A model generated the notes under the pieces. That model did no database searches. It worked only from the letters and a program-made list of their open reading frames with translations, and was not told the DNA's origin. Below, in pieces: positions 18,902 through 29,095 of a stretch of 64,000 nt of DNA (positions within the stretch are counted from its first letter, which is position 1; each line of letters begins with the position of its first letter). Both the position numbers and the translations under genes were made by a program. The stretch comes from Klebsiella africana (GTDB lineage Bacteria > Pseudomonadota > Gammaproteobacteria > Enterobacterales > Enterobacteriaceae), in the NCBI RefSeq assembly GCF_020526085.1, contig NZ_CP084874.1:3534001-3598000 (forward strand), read 5' to 3'.

Positions 18902-19663
18902 ATGGCTGAGCCAACGTCGGGATTTTCGTTGAACGTGCTGACAATTAACACCCATAAAGGCTTTACGGCGTTTAATCGGCGTTTTATTTTGCCTGAACTA
19001 CGCGAAGCCGTGCGCAGCGTCAGCGCTGACATCGTTTGCCTGCAGGAAGTGATGGGCGCTCACGAAGTTCACCCCCTGCATATCGAAAACTGGCCGGATA
19101 CGACGCATTACGAATTTCTCGCCGACACCATGTGGAGCGATTACGCCTACGGGCGCAACGCGGTCTATCCGGAAGGCCACCACGGAAACGCCGTGCTGTC
19201 ACGCTTCCCGATTGAATACTATGAAAATCGCGATATCTCGGTCGGCAACGGGGAGAAGCGCGGACTATTGTACTGCCGCATCGTGCCGCCGCAGAGCGGG
19301 GTGACCCTACACGTGATTTGCGTGCATCTCGGTTTACGCGCCGACCAGCGGCAGGCACAGCTGGCAATGCTGGCGGAGTGGGTCAATACCCTGCCCGCCG
19401 GCGAGCCGGTGGTGGTGGCTGGCGATTTTAACGACTGGCGCCAGCAGGCTAATCAGCCATTAAAAACCCAGGCCGGGCTGGAAGAGATCTTTACCCGCGC
19501 CCGCGGACGGCCGGCACGCACGTTTCCGGTCAGTTTTCCGCTACTGCGCCTCGATCGTATTTACGTCAAGAACGCCCATGCCAGCCGCCCGAAGGCGCTG
19601 GCGCTCAAACAATGGCGGCATCTGTCCGATCATGCACCCCTTAGCGTGGAGATACATTTGTGA
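18902..19663 (+). CDS. ybhP: endonuclease/exonuclease/phosphatase-family protein YbhP
   Basis: 253 residues with the EEP fold: [25 protein letters not shown] (metal-binding Glu), [21 protein letters not shown] (Asp/Asn) and the terminal [11 protein letters not shown] (catalytic Asp-His). First gene of ybhP-clsB-ybhN; the stop codon overlaps the GTG of clsB. Its substrate is unknown; the neighbourhood suggests a lipid or phosphodiester role. Confidence 0.92.
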   Translation: MAEPTSGFSLNVLTINTHKGFTAFNRRFILPELREAVRSVSADIVCLQEVMGAHEVHPLHIENWPDTTHYEFLADTMWSDYAYGRNAVYPEGHHGNAVLSRFPIEYYENRDISVGNGEKRGLLYCRIVPPQSGVTLHVICVHLGLRADQRQAQLAMLAEWVNTLPAGEPVVVAGDFNDWRQQANQPLKTQAGLEEIFTRARGRPARTFPVSFPLLRLDRIYVKNAHASRPKALALKQWRHLSDHAPLSVEIHL

Positions 19664-20904
19664 AATGTCGTTGGCAGGAAGGCAACCGCATTACGCTACT
19701 GGAGAACGGCGACCAGTATTATCCGGCGCTGTTTGCGGCCATCGGTCGCGCCAGCCGGCGGGTGATCCTCGAATCCTTTATCTGGTTTGAAGATGAGGTC
19801 GGTCGGCGGCTACACGCGGTCCTGCTGAAGGCCGCCCGCCGCGGTATTCAGGTGGAGGTGCTGCTCGACGGCTACGGCTCACCGGATCTCAGCGATGAAT
19901 TTGTCGGCGAACTCACCGCCGCCGGGGTGATTTTTCGCTACTACGATCCAGGCCCTAAACTGCTGGGGATGCGCACAAACCTGTTCCGCCGTATGCACCG
20001 TAAAATTGTGGTCATCGACGACACCACCGCCTTTGTTGGCGGCATTAACTACTCTGCCGAGCATATGAGCGACTACGGCCCAGAGTCAAAGCAGGATTAC
20101 GCGGTACAGGTCGAGGGACCGGTGGTGCTCGACATTCTGCAGTTCGAACTGGAAAATCTGCCCACTAGTGAAAACACCCGCCGCTGGTGGCGCCGCCGCC
20201 GTCACCAGCCGGAGATCAACCAGACGCCCGGCGAGGCGCAAGCGCTGTTTGTCTGGCGCGACAACCACGATCATCGGGACGATATTGAACGCCACTATCT
20301 GAAAATGCTGACCAGCGCCCGTCGGGAGGTGATCATTGCCAACGCCTATTTTTTCCCTGGCTATCGCCTGCTGCATGCGATGCGCAATGCCGCGCGGCGC
20401 GGGGTACGGGTCAAGCTGATCGTTCAGGGCGAGCCGGATATTCCGATTGTGAAATTTGGCGCCCACCTGCTCTATCACTACCTCGTAAAGGGCGGGGTGC
20501 AAATCTACGAGTATCGCCGTCGCCCGCTGCATGGCAAGGTCGCTCTGGCAGACGATCACTGGGCCACCGTCGGGTCGAGCAACCTGGATCCCCTGAGTCT
20601 GTCGCTGAATCTGGAAGCGAATCTGATCATCCACGATCGGGTGTTTAATCAGACGCTGCGCGATAACCTCAACGGGCTTATCGCCAGGGATTGCCAGCGC
20701 ATTGATAAATCAATGCTGCCGAAACGCAGCTGGTGGCGTCTGGGCGTCAGCGTGATGACCTTCCACTTTCTGCGCCATTTCCCGGCGTGGGTCGGCTGGC
20801 TGCCGGCCCATACCCCACGACTGGCGAGGGTTAGCCCGCCGGTGCAACCGGAAATTGAAACCCAGGATCGCGTCGAATCACAAACCAGGGATAATCCGCT
20901 ATGA
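19660..20904 (+). CDS. clsB: cardiolipin synthase B
   Basis: 414 residues, phospholipase D superfamily. Two HKD motifs: [16 protein letters not shown] starting at His113, and [20 protein letters not shown] in the C-terminal half. ClsB joins two phosphatidylglycerols, or transfers phosphatidyl groups, to make cardiolipin at the inner membrane. Starts at GTG 19660, overlapping the ybhP stop by 4 nt (as in E. coli, MKC start). The last about 40 residues, after the [10 protein letters not shown] segment, are variable. ybhN begins in its last four bases (ATGA). Confidence 0.95.
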   Translation: MKCRWQEGNRITLLENGDQYYPALFAAIGRASRRVILESFIWFEDEVGRRLHAVLLKAARRGIQVEVLLDGYGSPDLSDEFVGELTAAGVIFRYYDPGPKLLGMRTNLFRRMHRKIVVIDDTTAFVGGINYSAEHMSDYGPESKQDYAVQVEGPVVLDILQFELENLPTSENTRRWWRRRRHQPEINQTPGEAQALFVWRDNHDHRDDIERHYLKMLTSARREVIIANAYFFPGYRLLHAMRNAARRGVRVKLIVQGEPDIPIVKFGAHLLYHYLVKGGVQIYEYRRRPLHGKVALADDHWATVGSSNLDPLSLSLNLEANLIIHDRVFNQTLRDNLNGLIARDCQRIDKSMLPKRSWWRLGVSVMTFHFLRHFPAWVGWLPAHTPRLARVSPPVQPEIETQDRVESQTRDNPL

Positions 20905-21866
20905 GCAAATCGCATCCCCGCTGGCGATTGGCAAAAAGAGTATTGACCGGGCTCTTTTTTATCGCCGTCATCGTCCTGCTGGTGATTTACGCGCAGAAGG
21001 TCGACTGGCAGGACGTGTGGAAGGTGATCCGCGGCTACGACCGGCTGGCGCTGGGCAGCGCCATTGCGCTGGTTATCGTCAGCTATCTGATCTATGGCTG
21101 CTACGATCTACTTGGCCGCGCCTATTGCGGGCACAAGCTGGCGAAACGCCAGGTGATGCTGGTGTCGTTTATCTGTTATGCCTTTAACCTGACACTCAGC
21201 ACCTGGGTCGGCGGGATCGGTATGCGCTACCGGCTGTACTCGCGACTGGGGCTGAACGGCAGCACCATTACGCGTATTTTTTCCTTAAGCATTACCACCA
21301 ACTGGCTGGGCTATATCCTGCTCGGTGGCGTGATATTTACGGCGGATCTGGTGAAGCTGCCGCCGCACTGGTACATCAGCCAAACCACTCTGCGCATTAT
21401 CGGTGGGGTGATGTTGGTTCTCACGCTTTGCTATCTGTTCGGCTGCGCGTTCGCCAAACGCCGTCACCTGACGATTAAAGGCCAGCGGCTGGTGCTGCCC
21501 TCCTGGCGCTTCGCGCTGCTGCAGATGGGACTCTCTGCGGCAAACTGGATGGCGATGGGGGCGATAATCTGGCTGCTGTTGGGCAGCGAGATTAACTATT
21601 TTCTGGTATTAGGGGTGCTGCTGGTCAGCAGTATCGCCGGGGTGATTATCCACATTCCGGCCGGGATCGGCGTGCTGGAGGCAGTGTTTATCGCCATGCT
21701 CTCCGGGGAAGAGATTACGAAGGGCGCGATCATCGCCGCCCTGCTCGCCTGGCGCGCACTCTATTATTTCCTGCCGCTGCTGCTGGCGACGGTGGCTTAT
21801 CTGCTGCTGGAGAGCCGGGCGAAAAAGCTGCGGCAAAAGAACGAGCGCAAGCTGGCCCGCGAATGA
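20901..21866 (+). CDS. ybhN: inner-membrane protein YbhN (LPG-flippase-like/UPF0104)
   Basis: 321 residues, about eight membrane helices, of the family with lysylphosphatidylglycerol flippase domains (MprF N-terminus). SYLIYGCYDLLGRAYCG, NLTLSTWVGGIGMRYRLYSR and HIPAGIGVLEAVFIAML are the conserved stretches. Translationally coupled to clsB (ATGA overlap), which fits a lipid-translocation role next to cardiolipin synthase. Ends in a basic cytoplasmic tail. Confidence 0.92.
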   Translation: MSKSHPRWRLAKRVLTGLFFIAVIVLLVIYAQKVDWQDVWKVIRGYDRLALGSAIALVIVSYLIYGCYDLLGRAYCGHKLAKRQVMLVSFICYAFNLTLSTWVGGIGMRYRLYSRLGLNGSTITRIFSLSITTNWLGYILLGGVIFTADLVKLPPHWYISQTTLRIIGGVMLVLTLCYLFGCAFAKRRHLTIKGQRLVLPSWRFALLQMGLSAANWMAMGAIIWLLLGSEINYFLVLGVLLVSSIAGVIIHIPAGIGVLEAVFIAMLSGEEITKGAIIAALLAWRALYYFLPLLLATVAYLLLESRAKKLRQKNERKLARE

Positions 21867-21868
21867 AA

Positions 21869-22640
21869 CGGCCAGGTCGCGCAGCGCTAGCCGGGCCTGC
21901 GGGGTGTGAGCCTGTGAGAGGATCCTGTAGGCCGGGCAAGGCGCCAGCCGCCGCCCGGCAACATCACGGGTACTGTGCCTGATATCTCGCCCGGCGGCGC
22001 TGCGCTTGCGCGGGCCTACGGGGTGTGAGCCTGTGAGAGGATCTTGTAGGCCGGGCAAGGTGCCAGCCGCCGCCCGGCAACCTCACGGGTATCGTGCCTG
22101 ATATCTCGCCCGGCGGCGCTGCGCTTGCGCGGGCCTACGGGGTGTGAGCCTGTGAGAGGATCCTGTAGGCCGGGTAAGGCGCAGCCGCCACCCGGCAATA
22201 CCACGGGTACCGTGCCTGCTATCTTGCCCGGCGGCGCTGCGCTTGCACGGGCCTACGGGGTGTGAGCCTGTGAGAGGATCCTGTAGGCCGGGTAAGGCGC
22301 AGCCGCCACCCGGCAATACCACGGGTACCGTGCCTGATATCTCGCCCGGCGGCGCTGCGCTTGCACGAGCCTGCGGGGTGTGAGCCTGTGAGAGGATCCT
22401 GTAGGCCGGGTAAGGCGCAGCCGTTACCCGGCAACATCACGGGTACCGTGCCTGCTATCTTGCCCGGCGGCGCTGCGCTTGCCGGGCGTAAGGAAATGTA
22501 ACACTGTGATAAAAAGAGGTTAGATCCTGTAGGCCGGGTAAGGCGCAGCCGCCACCCGGCAACATCACGGGTACTGTGCCTGACGCCATCGCCCGGCGGC
22601 GCTGCGCTTGCCGGGCGTAAGGAAATGTAACACTGTGATA
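21869..22640. repeat. tandem BIME array (six REP pairs)
   Basis: Six head-to-tail units, each with two inverted REPs (GTAGGCCGGGTAAGGCG and GCCCGGCGGCGCTGCGCTTG) and a linker. The first five carry a GGTGTGAGCCTGTGAGAGGA linker with period 118-119 bp (linker starts near 21904, 22023, 22142, 22260, 22378). The last two junctions instead carry GGAAATGTAACACTGTGATA then AAAAGAGGTTAG, at 22491 and 22620. That segment is also the sequence next to the ybhL stop, so a piece of native flank has been duplicated with the repeat. The array occupies the place of ybhM in E. coli. No gene lies inside. Confidence 0.92.
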
Positions 22641-22648
22641 AAAAGAGG

Positions 22649-23353
22649 TTAGCGGCGGTTGCCCATAATACGCAGCAGCATCAGGAACAGGTTGATGAAG
22701 TCCAGATACAGCGTTAAGGCGCCGAGGATCGAGTATTTACGCAGATTGGCGCTGTCGCGGGTATCAATCTGCTCGCCGATGTTTTTCAGCTTCTGGGTGT
22801 CATACGCCGTCAGGCCGACAAACAGCACCACCCCAATATAGGTCACAGCCCACATCAGCGCCTCGCTCTTCAGCCACAGGTTGACCAGCGACGCCAGCAC
22901 GATGCCAATCAGCCCCATAAACAGCATGCTGCCGAAGCCGCTCAGATCGCGCTTCGTGGTGTAACCATACAGGCTCATCGCCCCGAACATCCCGCCGGTG
23001 ACCACAAAGGTGCTGGCGATCGATGAGTAGGTATAGGCGATAAAAATGCTCGACAGCGTCAGTCCGGTCAGCGCCGAATAGAGCATAAACAGCGTGGTGG
23101 CCATCCCGGCGCTCAGCCGCTGCACCATTCCCGACAGCACAAACACCAGCGCCAGCTGGGCAATAATCAGCCCGAAGAAAGTGATTTTGCTCGAAAAAAC
23201 GAACATCATCACCGCCGGAGTATTCGCTGCGAACCACGCGATAAACGCCGTCAGCAGCAGGCCGACCGTCATCCAGCCGTAGACTTGCGCCATGTAAGTC
23301 TGCAGGCCGGTACGGCCCTGCACTATTGAATCGGAACGCGGATATCTGTCCAT
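22649..23353 (-). CDS. ybhL: Bax inhibitor-1/YccA family inner-membrane protein YbhL
   Basis: 234 residues, seven predicted membrane helices, BI-1 family (TMBIM). The N-terminal MDRYPRSDSIVQGRTGLQTY is cytoplasmic; helices begin around residue 27. The conserved C-terminal AYDTQKLK and a charged segment LKNIGEQIDTRD lie before the last helix, as in pH-gated calcium-leak homologues. Physiological role in enterobacteria is not established. Stop codon lies at the edge of the BIME array. Confidence 0.93.
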   Translation of the reverse strand: MDRYPRSDSIVQGRTGLQTYMAQVYGWMTVGLLLTAFIAWFAANTPAVMMFVFSSKITFFGLIIAQLALVFVLSGMVQRLSAGMATTLFMLYSALTGLTLSSIFIAYTYSSIASTFVVTGGMFGAMSLYGYTTKRDLSGFGSMLFMGLIGIVLASLVNLWLKSEALMWAVTYIGVVLFVGLTAYDTQKLKNIGEQIDTRDSANLRKYSILGALTLYLDFINLFLMLLRIMGNRR

Positions 23354-23398
23354 GACTCTCTCCTGATTAACAAAGTTTCACCCTGTAAGCGTATCACA

Positions 23399-23851
23399 CT
23401 ACCAGCGCTCTGCCGCCTGACGATCGCTATCGCGGGCATCGACCCAGCGTTCGCCTTCCGGCGTCGCCTCGCGCTTCCAGAATGGCGCGCGGGTTTTCAG
23501 GTAATCCATAATAAACTCGCCGGCGGCGAAGGCGCTGCCGCGGTGGGCGCTGGTGACGCCGACAAACACAATTTCTTCCCCCGGCCACATTTCGCCGATG
23601 CGGTGGATAACCGTCACCCGGCCCAACGGCCAGCGCTCGCGCGCCAGGTCGACAATTTCCGCCAGTGATTTCTCGGTCATCCCCGGATATTGTTCGAGGG
23701 TTAAGGCTTTCACGCTGTCGCCGAGGTTGTGATTGCGTACTTTACCGGTGAAGGTGACCACCGCGCCGTCTTCATCGCGTTCGGCCAGCCAGGGATATTC
23801 CTCGCCGACGCTAAAGCGCGCCGGGCTGACCACGATACGGGTTTGCGTCAT
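23399..23851 (-). CDS. moaE: molybdopterin synthase catalytic subunit MoaE
   Basis: 150 residues. MoaE takes sulfur from the MoaD thiocarboxylate to convert cyclic pyranopterin monophosphate to molybdopterin. Conserved VTFTGKVRNHN, LTLEQYPGM and RAPFWKRE (active-site Lys) are present. Last gene of moaABCDE; one base separates the moaD stop from its ATG. Confidence 0.95.
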   Translation of the reverse strand: MTQTRIVVSPARFSVGEEYPWLAERDEDGAVVTFTGKVRNHNLGDSVKALTLEQYPGMTEKSLAEIVDLARERWPLGRVTVIHRIGEMWPGEEIVFVGVTSAHRGSAFAAGEFIMDYLKTRAPFWKREATPEGERWVDARDSDRQAAERW

Positions 23852-23852
23852 G

Positions 23853-24101
23853 TCAGCCCCCCGTTACCGGTGGAAAGAACGCCACTTCGTCACCGTTGAC
23901 GACAGGATGGTCAAACGCGGTCAGCGTCTGGTTGACTGCCGCCAGCAGCTTGCCCTCCTCCAGGGCCAGCGCCCAGCGGTCGCCGCGAGCGGCAAGCTGC
24001 TGACGCACCGCCTCAACGGTCGCCAGGTCGCTGGCATCGAGGGTTAGCGCATCGGTACCCACCAGCTCGCGCACCTGGGCAAAAAACAGAACCTTAATCA
24101 T
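23853..24101 (-). CDS. moaD: molybdopterin synthase sulfur-carrier subunit MoaD
   Basis: 82 residues, ubiquitin-like fold, ending in the required Gly-Gly ([10 protein letters not shown]) that is adenylated and thiocarboxylated. The start at 24101 ([13 protein letters not shown]) gives the family length; it overlaps the end of moaC by 8 nt. An in-frame extension to 24167 lies inside moaC and is not used. Confidence 0.94.
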   Translation of the reverse strand: MIKVLFFAQVRELVGTDALTLDASDLATVEAVRQQLAARGDRWALALEEGKLLAAVNQTLTAFDHPVVNGDEVAFFPPVTGG

Positions 24102-24582
24102 GGCGTTCACCCGCCTTAAAATCGCCGGACTTGCCGCCGCTTTTCGCCAGCAGGCGCACCGGGCCAATCACCATATCTTTCTGTACCGCTTTGCACATAT
24201 CGTAAATGGTCAGCGCGGCAACCGAGGCGGCGGTCAATGCTTCCATTTCGACGCCGGTTTTCCCGGTGAGCCGGCAGAGCGATTCAATGCGCACCCGGTT
24301 ATGTTCCGGCTGCGCCTGCAAATTAACTTCCACTTTGCTCAGCATCAGCGGATGACACAGCGGGATCAGCTCCCAGGTGCGTTTGGCCGCCTGGATCCCG
24401 GCGATACGCGCAGTGGCAAACACGTCGCCTTTATGGTGGCTGCCGTCGATAATCATCTCCAGGGTCGTCGCCTGCATTTCGACATAAGCCTCGGCGCGCG
24501 CTTCGCGCACCGTTTCCGCTTTGCCGGAGACATCCACCATATGGGCTTCGCCCGCGGCGTTAATATGGGTCAGTTGTGACAT
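24094..24582 (-). CDS. moaC: cyclic pyranopterin monophosphate synthase MoaC
   Basis: 162 residues. Conserved [28 protein letters not shown] and [19 protein letters not shown] include the Asp-Met-Cys-Lys active site. It closes the pyranopterin ring after MoaA. Three bases separate it from the moaB stop upstream, and moaD overlaps its end. Confidence 0.95.
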   Translation of the reverse strand: MSQLTHINAAGEAHMVDVSGKAETVREARAEAYVEMQATTLEMIIDGSHHKGDVFATARIAGIQAAKRTWELIPLCHPLMLSKVEVNLQAQPEHNRVRIESLCRLTGKTGVEMEALTAASVAALTIYDMCKAVQKDMVIGPVRLLAKSGGKSGDFKAGERHD

Positions 24583-24585
24583 AGA

Positions 24586-25098
24586 TTATTTCTTCAGGTG
24601 AGGAATAAAGTTACACGGACGAGTGCGGGCATCCAGCTGCGGAGCAATGATGTTGTCCCACGCTGTGCGGCAGGCTTTGGTCGAGCCCGGCATGGCGAAA
24701 ATCAGCGTGCGATTGGCGACACCGGCCACGGCCCGGGACTGCAGCGTCGAGGTGCCGATCTCTTCGAACGACAGCATGCGAAACACTTCGCCAAACCCTT
24801 CAACCTCGCGGTCAAACAACGGCAGCAGCGCTTCCGGCGCCTGATCGCCGTCGGTAAAACCGGTGCCGCCGGTGATCAGCACCACCTGCACATCATCGCT
24901 GGCGATCCACGCCGACACCTGGGCGCGAATCGCGTAGCGGTTCTCTTTGACGATCGCCTTATCGACGACATGGTGCCCCGCCTCCTGCGCCGCCTCGCGC
25001 AGCCAGTGGCCGGAGGTATCATCCTCTTCGCCGCGGCGGCTGGAAACGGTAAGAATAGCAATACGGGTCGGGATAAACTCAGCGCTAGCCTGGCTCAT
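24586..25098 (-). CDS. moaB: molybdenum cofactor biosynthesis protein MoaB
   Basis: 170 residues, MPT-binding domain of the MogA/MoaB family: VLITGGTGFTDGDQAPEALLPL and MPGSTKACRTAWDNIIAPQLD. In enterobacteria MoaB is dispensable because Mog does the adenylyl transfer, but it stays in the operon. Between moaA (23-nt gap) and moaC (3-nt gap). Confidence 0.94.
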   Translation of the reverse strand: MSQASAEFIPTRIAILTVSSRRGEEDDTSGHWLREAAQEAGHHVVDKAIVKENRYAIRAQVSAWIASDDVQVVLITGGTGFTDGDQAPEALLPLFDREVEGFGEVFRMLSFEEIGTSTLQSRAVAGVANRTLIFAMPGSTKACRTAWDNIIAPQLDARTRPCNFIPHLKK

Positions 25099-25121
25099 CT
25101 GAATGCTCCTTTCGAAAACGA

Positions 25122-26111
25122 TTAACCGCCAATATACGACAGGTTCTGCGTAATACCGGTGTTGCCCTGATGCAGGAAATGGGTCTGCTTTTTATGGGTC
25201 AAGGCTTCGGCGATCCGCGCCTCCAGCGCGGCCTGCTGCTGGTCCTCAGCCATCAGATCGCGCAGGTCGACACCGCCTTCGCCAAACAGGCACAGGTGCA
25301 GTTTGCCAACGGACGAGACGCGCAGCCGGTTGCAGGTCGCGCAGAAGTCTTTTTCATACGGCATGATGAGGCCGATTTCGCCGGCGTAGTCCGGGTGACA
25401 AAAGACCTGCGCCGGGCCATCGCTGCGCTGGCGGATCTGATGGATCCAGCCGCGACGCAGCAGTTCGTCGCGCAGCACCATGCCGGAGAGATGATGACGG
25501 CGGAACAGGTCGCTGCCCTCGCCGGTCTCCATCAGCTCAATAAAACGCAGCTGAATACGCCGGTGTTGGATCCACGCGAGAAAGGTATCGAGCTGGTGAT
25601 GGTTAACATCGCGCATCAGCACGGTGTTGACCTTCACCTTGTCAAAGCCGGCGGCAAAAGCGGCGTCAATCCCGTCCATCACCTGGTGAAATTTATCCTG
25701 GCCGGTGATGGCGTGGAACTGACGGGCGTCGAGGCTATCTACGCTGACGTTGATCGCCGTCAGGCCAGCATCGCGCCAGCGCGCCACATCGCGCGCCAGG
25801 CGGTAACCGTTGGTGGTGACCGCAATCTGACGGATTGCCGGGTTTTCACGCACGGCGGCAATGATCTCAGTGAAGTCGCGGCGCAGGGAGGGTTCCCCAC
25901 CGGTAAGGCGAACTTTTTCGGTGCCCAGCGCGGAGAAAGCGCGCGTGACCCGGCGTACTTCGTCTACGCTGAGAAAGCCATTGTTGTTGACGGCGCCGGG
26001 CTTGTAACCGTTCGGCAAGCAGTAGGTGCAACGGAAGTTGCACACATCGGTAATCGACAGACGCAGGTAATAAAACTTACGCGCGAATGCATCGGTAAGC
26101 TGTGAGGCCAT
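25122..26111 (-). CDS. moaA: GTP 3',8-cyclase MoaA (radical SAM)
   Basis: 329 residues. N-terminal radical-SAM cluster cysteines 24, 28 and 31 (CNFRCTYC), [12 protein letters not shown] motif, and the second C-terminal 4Fe-4S cluster in [18 protein letters not shown]; the protein ends in the functional GG. First step of molybdenum cofactor synthesis. The ATG at 26111 ([15 protein letters not shown]) matches the E. coli start; the longer frame to 26186 runs through the riboswitch. Confidence 0.96.
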   Translation of the reverse strand: MASQLTDAFARKFYYLRLSITDVCNFRCTYCLPNGYKPGAVNNNGFLSVDEVRRVTRAFSALGTEKVRLTGGEPSLRRDFTEIIAAVRENPAIRQIAVTTNGYRLARDVARWRDAGLTAINVSVDSLDARQFHAITGQDKFHQVMDGIDAAFAAGFDKVKVNTVLMRDVNHHQLDTFLAWIQHRRIQLRFIELMETGEGSDLFRRHHLSGMVLRDELLRRGWIHQIRQRSDGPAQVFCHPDYAGEIGLIMPYEKDFCATCNRLRVSSVGKLHLCLFGEGGVDLRDLMAEDQQQAALEARIAEALTHKKQTHFLHQGNTGITQNLSYIGG

Positions 26112-26114
26112 ATA

Positions 26115-26215
26115 CACCTTTCCAAATACGGGAGACGCGGTCATTTCTTCCCACGCCCTGGCGACAACCGGAGGCGTCGCGGCCAAACCGCCATATCTTT
26201 TGACACAGGCGAAGA
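26115..26215 (-). promoter_or_regulatory. molybdenum-cofactor (Moco) riboswitch in the moaA leader
   Basis: The leader before moaA contains, on the minus strand, GCGACGCCTCCGGTTGTCGC, a GGGCGTGG stem and the GAAGAAATGACCGC segment typical of the Moco RNA motif known in front of enterobacterial moaA. It would reduce moa expression when cofactor is plentiful. Limits are approximate; no covariance check was possible. Confidence 0.75.
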
Positions 26216-26445
26216 GGCTAGAGTGTTAACAGGTTATGCCGATAGTAGCGCGTTATGCGCGGTTTCGCCATTTGCGTTTTCGCTATATAAGCTTGTATAT
26301 ATCGCTAACTTCGTGCATTTTCGCTACAGAATAGCCATAAATCATTTTTTTGCCTTGATATCGGTCAGTTTGTCGGGCTCCTCCCATCGTCTTTTAGGGG
26401 TAGATCGGGTAGTGTGTGGCCGTTTATATGAAATAAGGAATTTCT
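26216..26445. promoter_or_regulatory. divergent moaA/ybhK promoter region
   Basis: AT-rich region with GCTATATAAGCTTGTATATA around 26281-26300, which can serve promoters on either strand. AATAAGGAATTTCT directly before 26446 is the ybhK ribosome-binding site. No further gene is supported. Confidence 0.5.
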
Positions 26446-27351
26446 ATGCGCAATCGTACATTCGCTGACCTTGATCGGGTGGTCGCACTTGGCGGCGGGC
26501 ATGGCCTGGGCCGGGTGATGTCCTCCCTTTCCTCGCTCGGCTCGCGGCTGACCGGCATTGTCACCACCACTGACAACGGAGGATCCACCGGACGGATCCG
26601 CCGCTCAGAAGGCGGCATTGCCTGGGGCGATATGCGCAACTGCATCAATCAGTTAATCGCCGAGCCGAGCGTGGCGTCGGCGATGTTTGAGTACCGTTTT
26701 AGCGGTAATGGTGAACTTTCCGGACATAACCTCGGAAATCTGATGTTAAAGGCCCTCGATCACCTGAGCGTGCGGCCTTTAGAAGCCATCAATTTGATCA
26801 GAAACCTGCTGAAAGTCGACGCTTTTCTGATCCCGATGTCGGAACAACCGGTGGATTTGATGGCGCTCGATCATGAAGGCCATGAAGTTTATGGCGAAGT
26901 GAATATCGATCAGCTTGATAACATACCGCAGGAGCTAATGCTCACCCCGCCGGTACCGGCCACCCGCGAAGCGGTGGAGGCTATCGCCGAAGCCGATCTG
27001 ATCCTCATTGGGCCGGGCAGTTTCTACACCAGCCTGCTGCCAATCCTGTTGCTCGACGAGATGGCCCAGGCGTTGCGCCGCACGCCGGCGCCGATGGTGT
27101 TTATCGATAACCTCGGCAAAGAGCATAGCCCGGCTGCCCGACTGTCGCTGGCGGAGCGCATTGCGATTATGGAGCGCTACGTAGGCAAGCGGGTGGTGGA
27201 TGCGGTGATCGCTGGCCCAAAAGCCGATATCCACGGCATCGACGATCGGCTGGTGATCCAGACGCCGCTGGAGGCCAGCGACGTGCCCTATCGCCATGAC
27301 CGGGCGCTGCTCCGCGGGGCGCTGGAAAAAACGATCCAGCTGCCGGGCTAA
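26446..27351 (+). CDS. ybhK: YbhK, CofD/YvcK-family protein (GluP/gluconeogenesis factor type)
   Basis: 301 residues. [36 protein letters not shown] and [18 protein letters not shown] mark the UPF0052/YvcK family, whose members bind UDP-N-acetylglucosamine and affect cell shape and growth on gluconeogenic carbon in Gram-positives; the enterobacterial role is not settled. Divergent from moaA as in E. coli; in E. coli uvrB follows on the other side, whereas pmrCAB is inserted here. Confidence 0.92.
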   Translation: MRNRTFADLDRVVALGGGHGLGRVMSSLSSLGSRLTGIVTTTDNGGSTGRIRRSEGGIAWGDMRNCINQLIAEPSVASAMFEYRFSGNGELSGHNLGNLMLKALDHLSVRPLEAINLIRNLLKVDAFLIPMSEQPVDLMALDHEGHEVYGEVNIDQLDNIPQELMLTPPVPATREAVEAIAEADLILIGPGSFYTSLLPILLLDEMAQALRRTPAPMVFIDNLGKEHSPAARLSLAERIAIMERYVGKRVVDAVIAGPKADIHGIDDRLVIQTPLEASDVPYRHDRALLRGALEKTIQLPG

Positions 27352-27392
27352 TCCCGCGCGCCGGAGGAACAACCTTCGGTGCACCTTAAAAT

Positions 27393-27409
27393 CTTAAGGT
27401 TGTCTTAAA
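27393..27409 (+). promoter_or_regulatory. PmrA box of pmrCAB
   Basis: CTTAAG-GTTGT-CTTAAA matches the PmrA box (two YTTAAK half-sites, 5-nt spacer). A -10 element TATACT follows at 27425-27430, exactly 15 nt after the second half-site. This is the expected PmrA-activated promoter of the operon, starting 46 nt upstream of pmrC. Confidence 0.9.
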
Positions 27410-27454
27410 ATAGGGCTGGCACTCTATACTTATCTCTTACTGTGGGTAGGTATT

Positions 27455-29095
27455 ATGTCGTTATTGCCTCTGCGTCGGCCAGTCTTCAGCCGCACGACTT
27501 ATCTGATTCTCTTTGCTTGCTATATTGGTATCTTTCTCAACCTGGCATTTTATCGCCAGGTTTTCCCGTTGCTACCGGTCAACAGCCTGCATAACTGGCT
27601 GGTATTCCTCAGTATGCCGATCGTGGCCATTAGCGTGATGAATATCATCACCACCCTCGCTTCGTTCCTGAAGCTGGACCGGCTGGTGATTAGCCTGTTT
27701 ATTCTGCTCAGCGCGTCGGCGCAATACTTCATCTGGAACTTCGGCGTGGTGATCGACCGCAGCATGATCACCAATATCCTCGACACCACGCCGGCGGAAA
27801 GCTTTGCTCTGCTCTCCGGCGAAATGATTGCCGTCCTCGGACTCTCCGGGGTATTAGCAGTACTGATTGCCTGGTGGGTGAAAATCCGGAAACCGGCCAC
27901 ACTGTGGCGCGGCGTGGCCTGGCGTCTGGTCAATATCGTGGCCTCTGCGCTGCTGATCGTCCTGATTGCCGCTCTGTTTTATAAAGACTACGCCTCGCTG
28001 TTCCGTAACAACAAGGAGCTGGTGAAATCCCTGAGCCCCTCCAACAGCATTGTGGCAGTAAACTCCTGGTATGCTCACCACCGCATGGACAACCTGCCGC
28101 TGGTGAAGATTGGCGAAGATGCCACGCAGAAAGCGGTGATGCATAACGGTCCGCGCAAGAATCTGACAATTGTCGTGCTGGGCGAAACCTCGCGGGCAGA
28201 CAACTTCTCACTGGGCGGCTACGATCGGGAGACTAACCCGCGCCTGCAACAGGACGACGTGGTGTACTTCCCGAAAACCACCTCCTGCGGCACAGCAACG
28301 GCGGTTTCCGTTCCCTGCATGTTCTCTAATATGCCGCGCGCACATTACGATGAAGAACTGGCCCACCATCAGGAAGGCGTCCTGGATATTCTGCAGCGCG
28401 CGGGTGTTCAGGTGCTGTGGAACGACAATGACGGTGGCTGTAAAGGCGCCTGTGACCGCGTACCGCACCAAAACGTCACCGATCTGAACCTCAGCGGTCA
28501 GTGCATCGACGGCGAGTGCTACGATGACGTCCTGTTCCATAATCTCGACAGCTACATCGACAACCTGAAACAGGATGGCATTATCGTACTGCATACCATC
28601 GGCAGCCACGGCCCGACCTATTACAACCGCTATCCGGCTGAATTTAAAAAATTCACCCCGACCTGCGATACCAATGAAATCCAAAGTTGTACGCAACAAC
28701 AGTTGACCAATACCTACGACAACACCATTCTGTATGTCGACTATGTCGTTGATAAAGCGATAAAACTATTGCAATCTAAACAAGACAAATTTACCACTAG
28801 CCTGGTTTATTTGTCCGACCACGGCGAATCGCTGGGCGAAAATGGCGTTTATTTGCATGGTCTGCCGTACTCCATTGCGCCGGATACGCAAAAACACGTG
28901 CCCATGCTGCTGTGGCTGTCGCCGGATTACCAGCAACGTTACGGTGTTTCCAGCCAGTGTTTGCAACAACAGGCTAAGTCGAAGGATTATTCACAAGATA
29001 ATCTGTTCTCCACCCTGCTCGGCCTGCTCGGCGTCAGCACCCACGAGTACCAGGCGGCAGATGATATTTTAACGCCATGTAGAGAGGCTGGTTGA
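27455..29095 (+). CDS. eptA: lipid A phosphoethanolamine transferase PmrC (EptA)
   Basis: 546 residues: five N-terminal helices (about 15-175) and a periplasmic alkaline-phosphatase-like catalytic domain. Metal and nucleophile residues are visible: Glu244 in [10 protein letters not shown], nucleophile Thr280 in [15 protein letters not shown], and Asp-His in [12 protein letters not shown]. It adds phosphoethanolamine to lipid A phosphates and so lowers binding of polymyxins and cationic peptides. First gene of pmrCAB; the TGA overlaps the pmrA ATG (TGATG). Confidence 0.95.
   Translation: MSLLPLRRPVFSRTTYLILFACYIGIFLNLAFYRQVFPLLPVNSLHNWLVFLSMPIVAISVMNIITTLASFLKLDRLVISLFILLSASAQYFIWNFGVVIDRSMITNILDTTPAESFALLSGEMIAVLGLSGVLAVLIAWWVKIRKPATLWRGVAWRLVNIVASALLIVLIAALFYKDYASLFRNNKELVKSLSPSNSIVAVNSWYAHHRMDNLPLVKIGEDATQKAVMHNGPRKNLTIVVLGETSRADNFSLGGYDRETNPRLQQDDVVYFPKTTSCGTATAVSVPCMFSNMPRAHYDEELAHHQEGVLDILQRAGVQVLWNDNDGGCKGACDRVPHQNVTDLNLSGQCIDGECYDDVLFHNLDSYIDNLKQDGIIVLHTIGSHGPTYYNRYPAEFKKFTPTCDTNEIQSCTQQQLTNTYDNTILYVDYVVDKAIKLLQSKQDKFTTSLVYLSDHGESLGENGVYLHGLPYSIAPDTQKHVPMLLWLSPDYQQRYGVSSQCLQQQAKSKDYSQDNLFSTLLGLLGVSTHEYQAADDILTPCREAG

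Noticed and set aside
21730-22440. Series of 60-80 codon minus-strand frames with repeating PGLQDPLTGSHP-like peptides
   Set aside because: They are translations of the BIME repeats in the ybhL-ybhN gap; no ribosome-binding sites, and the reading simply follows repeat periodicity.
21869-22640. Regular 118-119 bp spacing suggested a CRISPR-like array
   Set aside because: The whole unit, including the linker, is repeated; there are no unique spacers and the units are palindromic REP pairs.
26223-26468. 81-codon plus-strand frame in the moaA/ybhK gap
   Set aside because: Overlaps the ybhK start and promoter region, with no ribosome-binding site.
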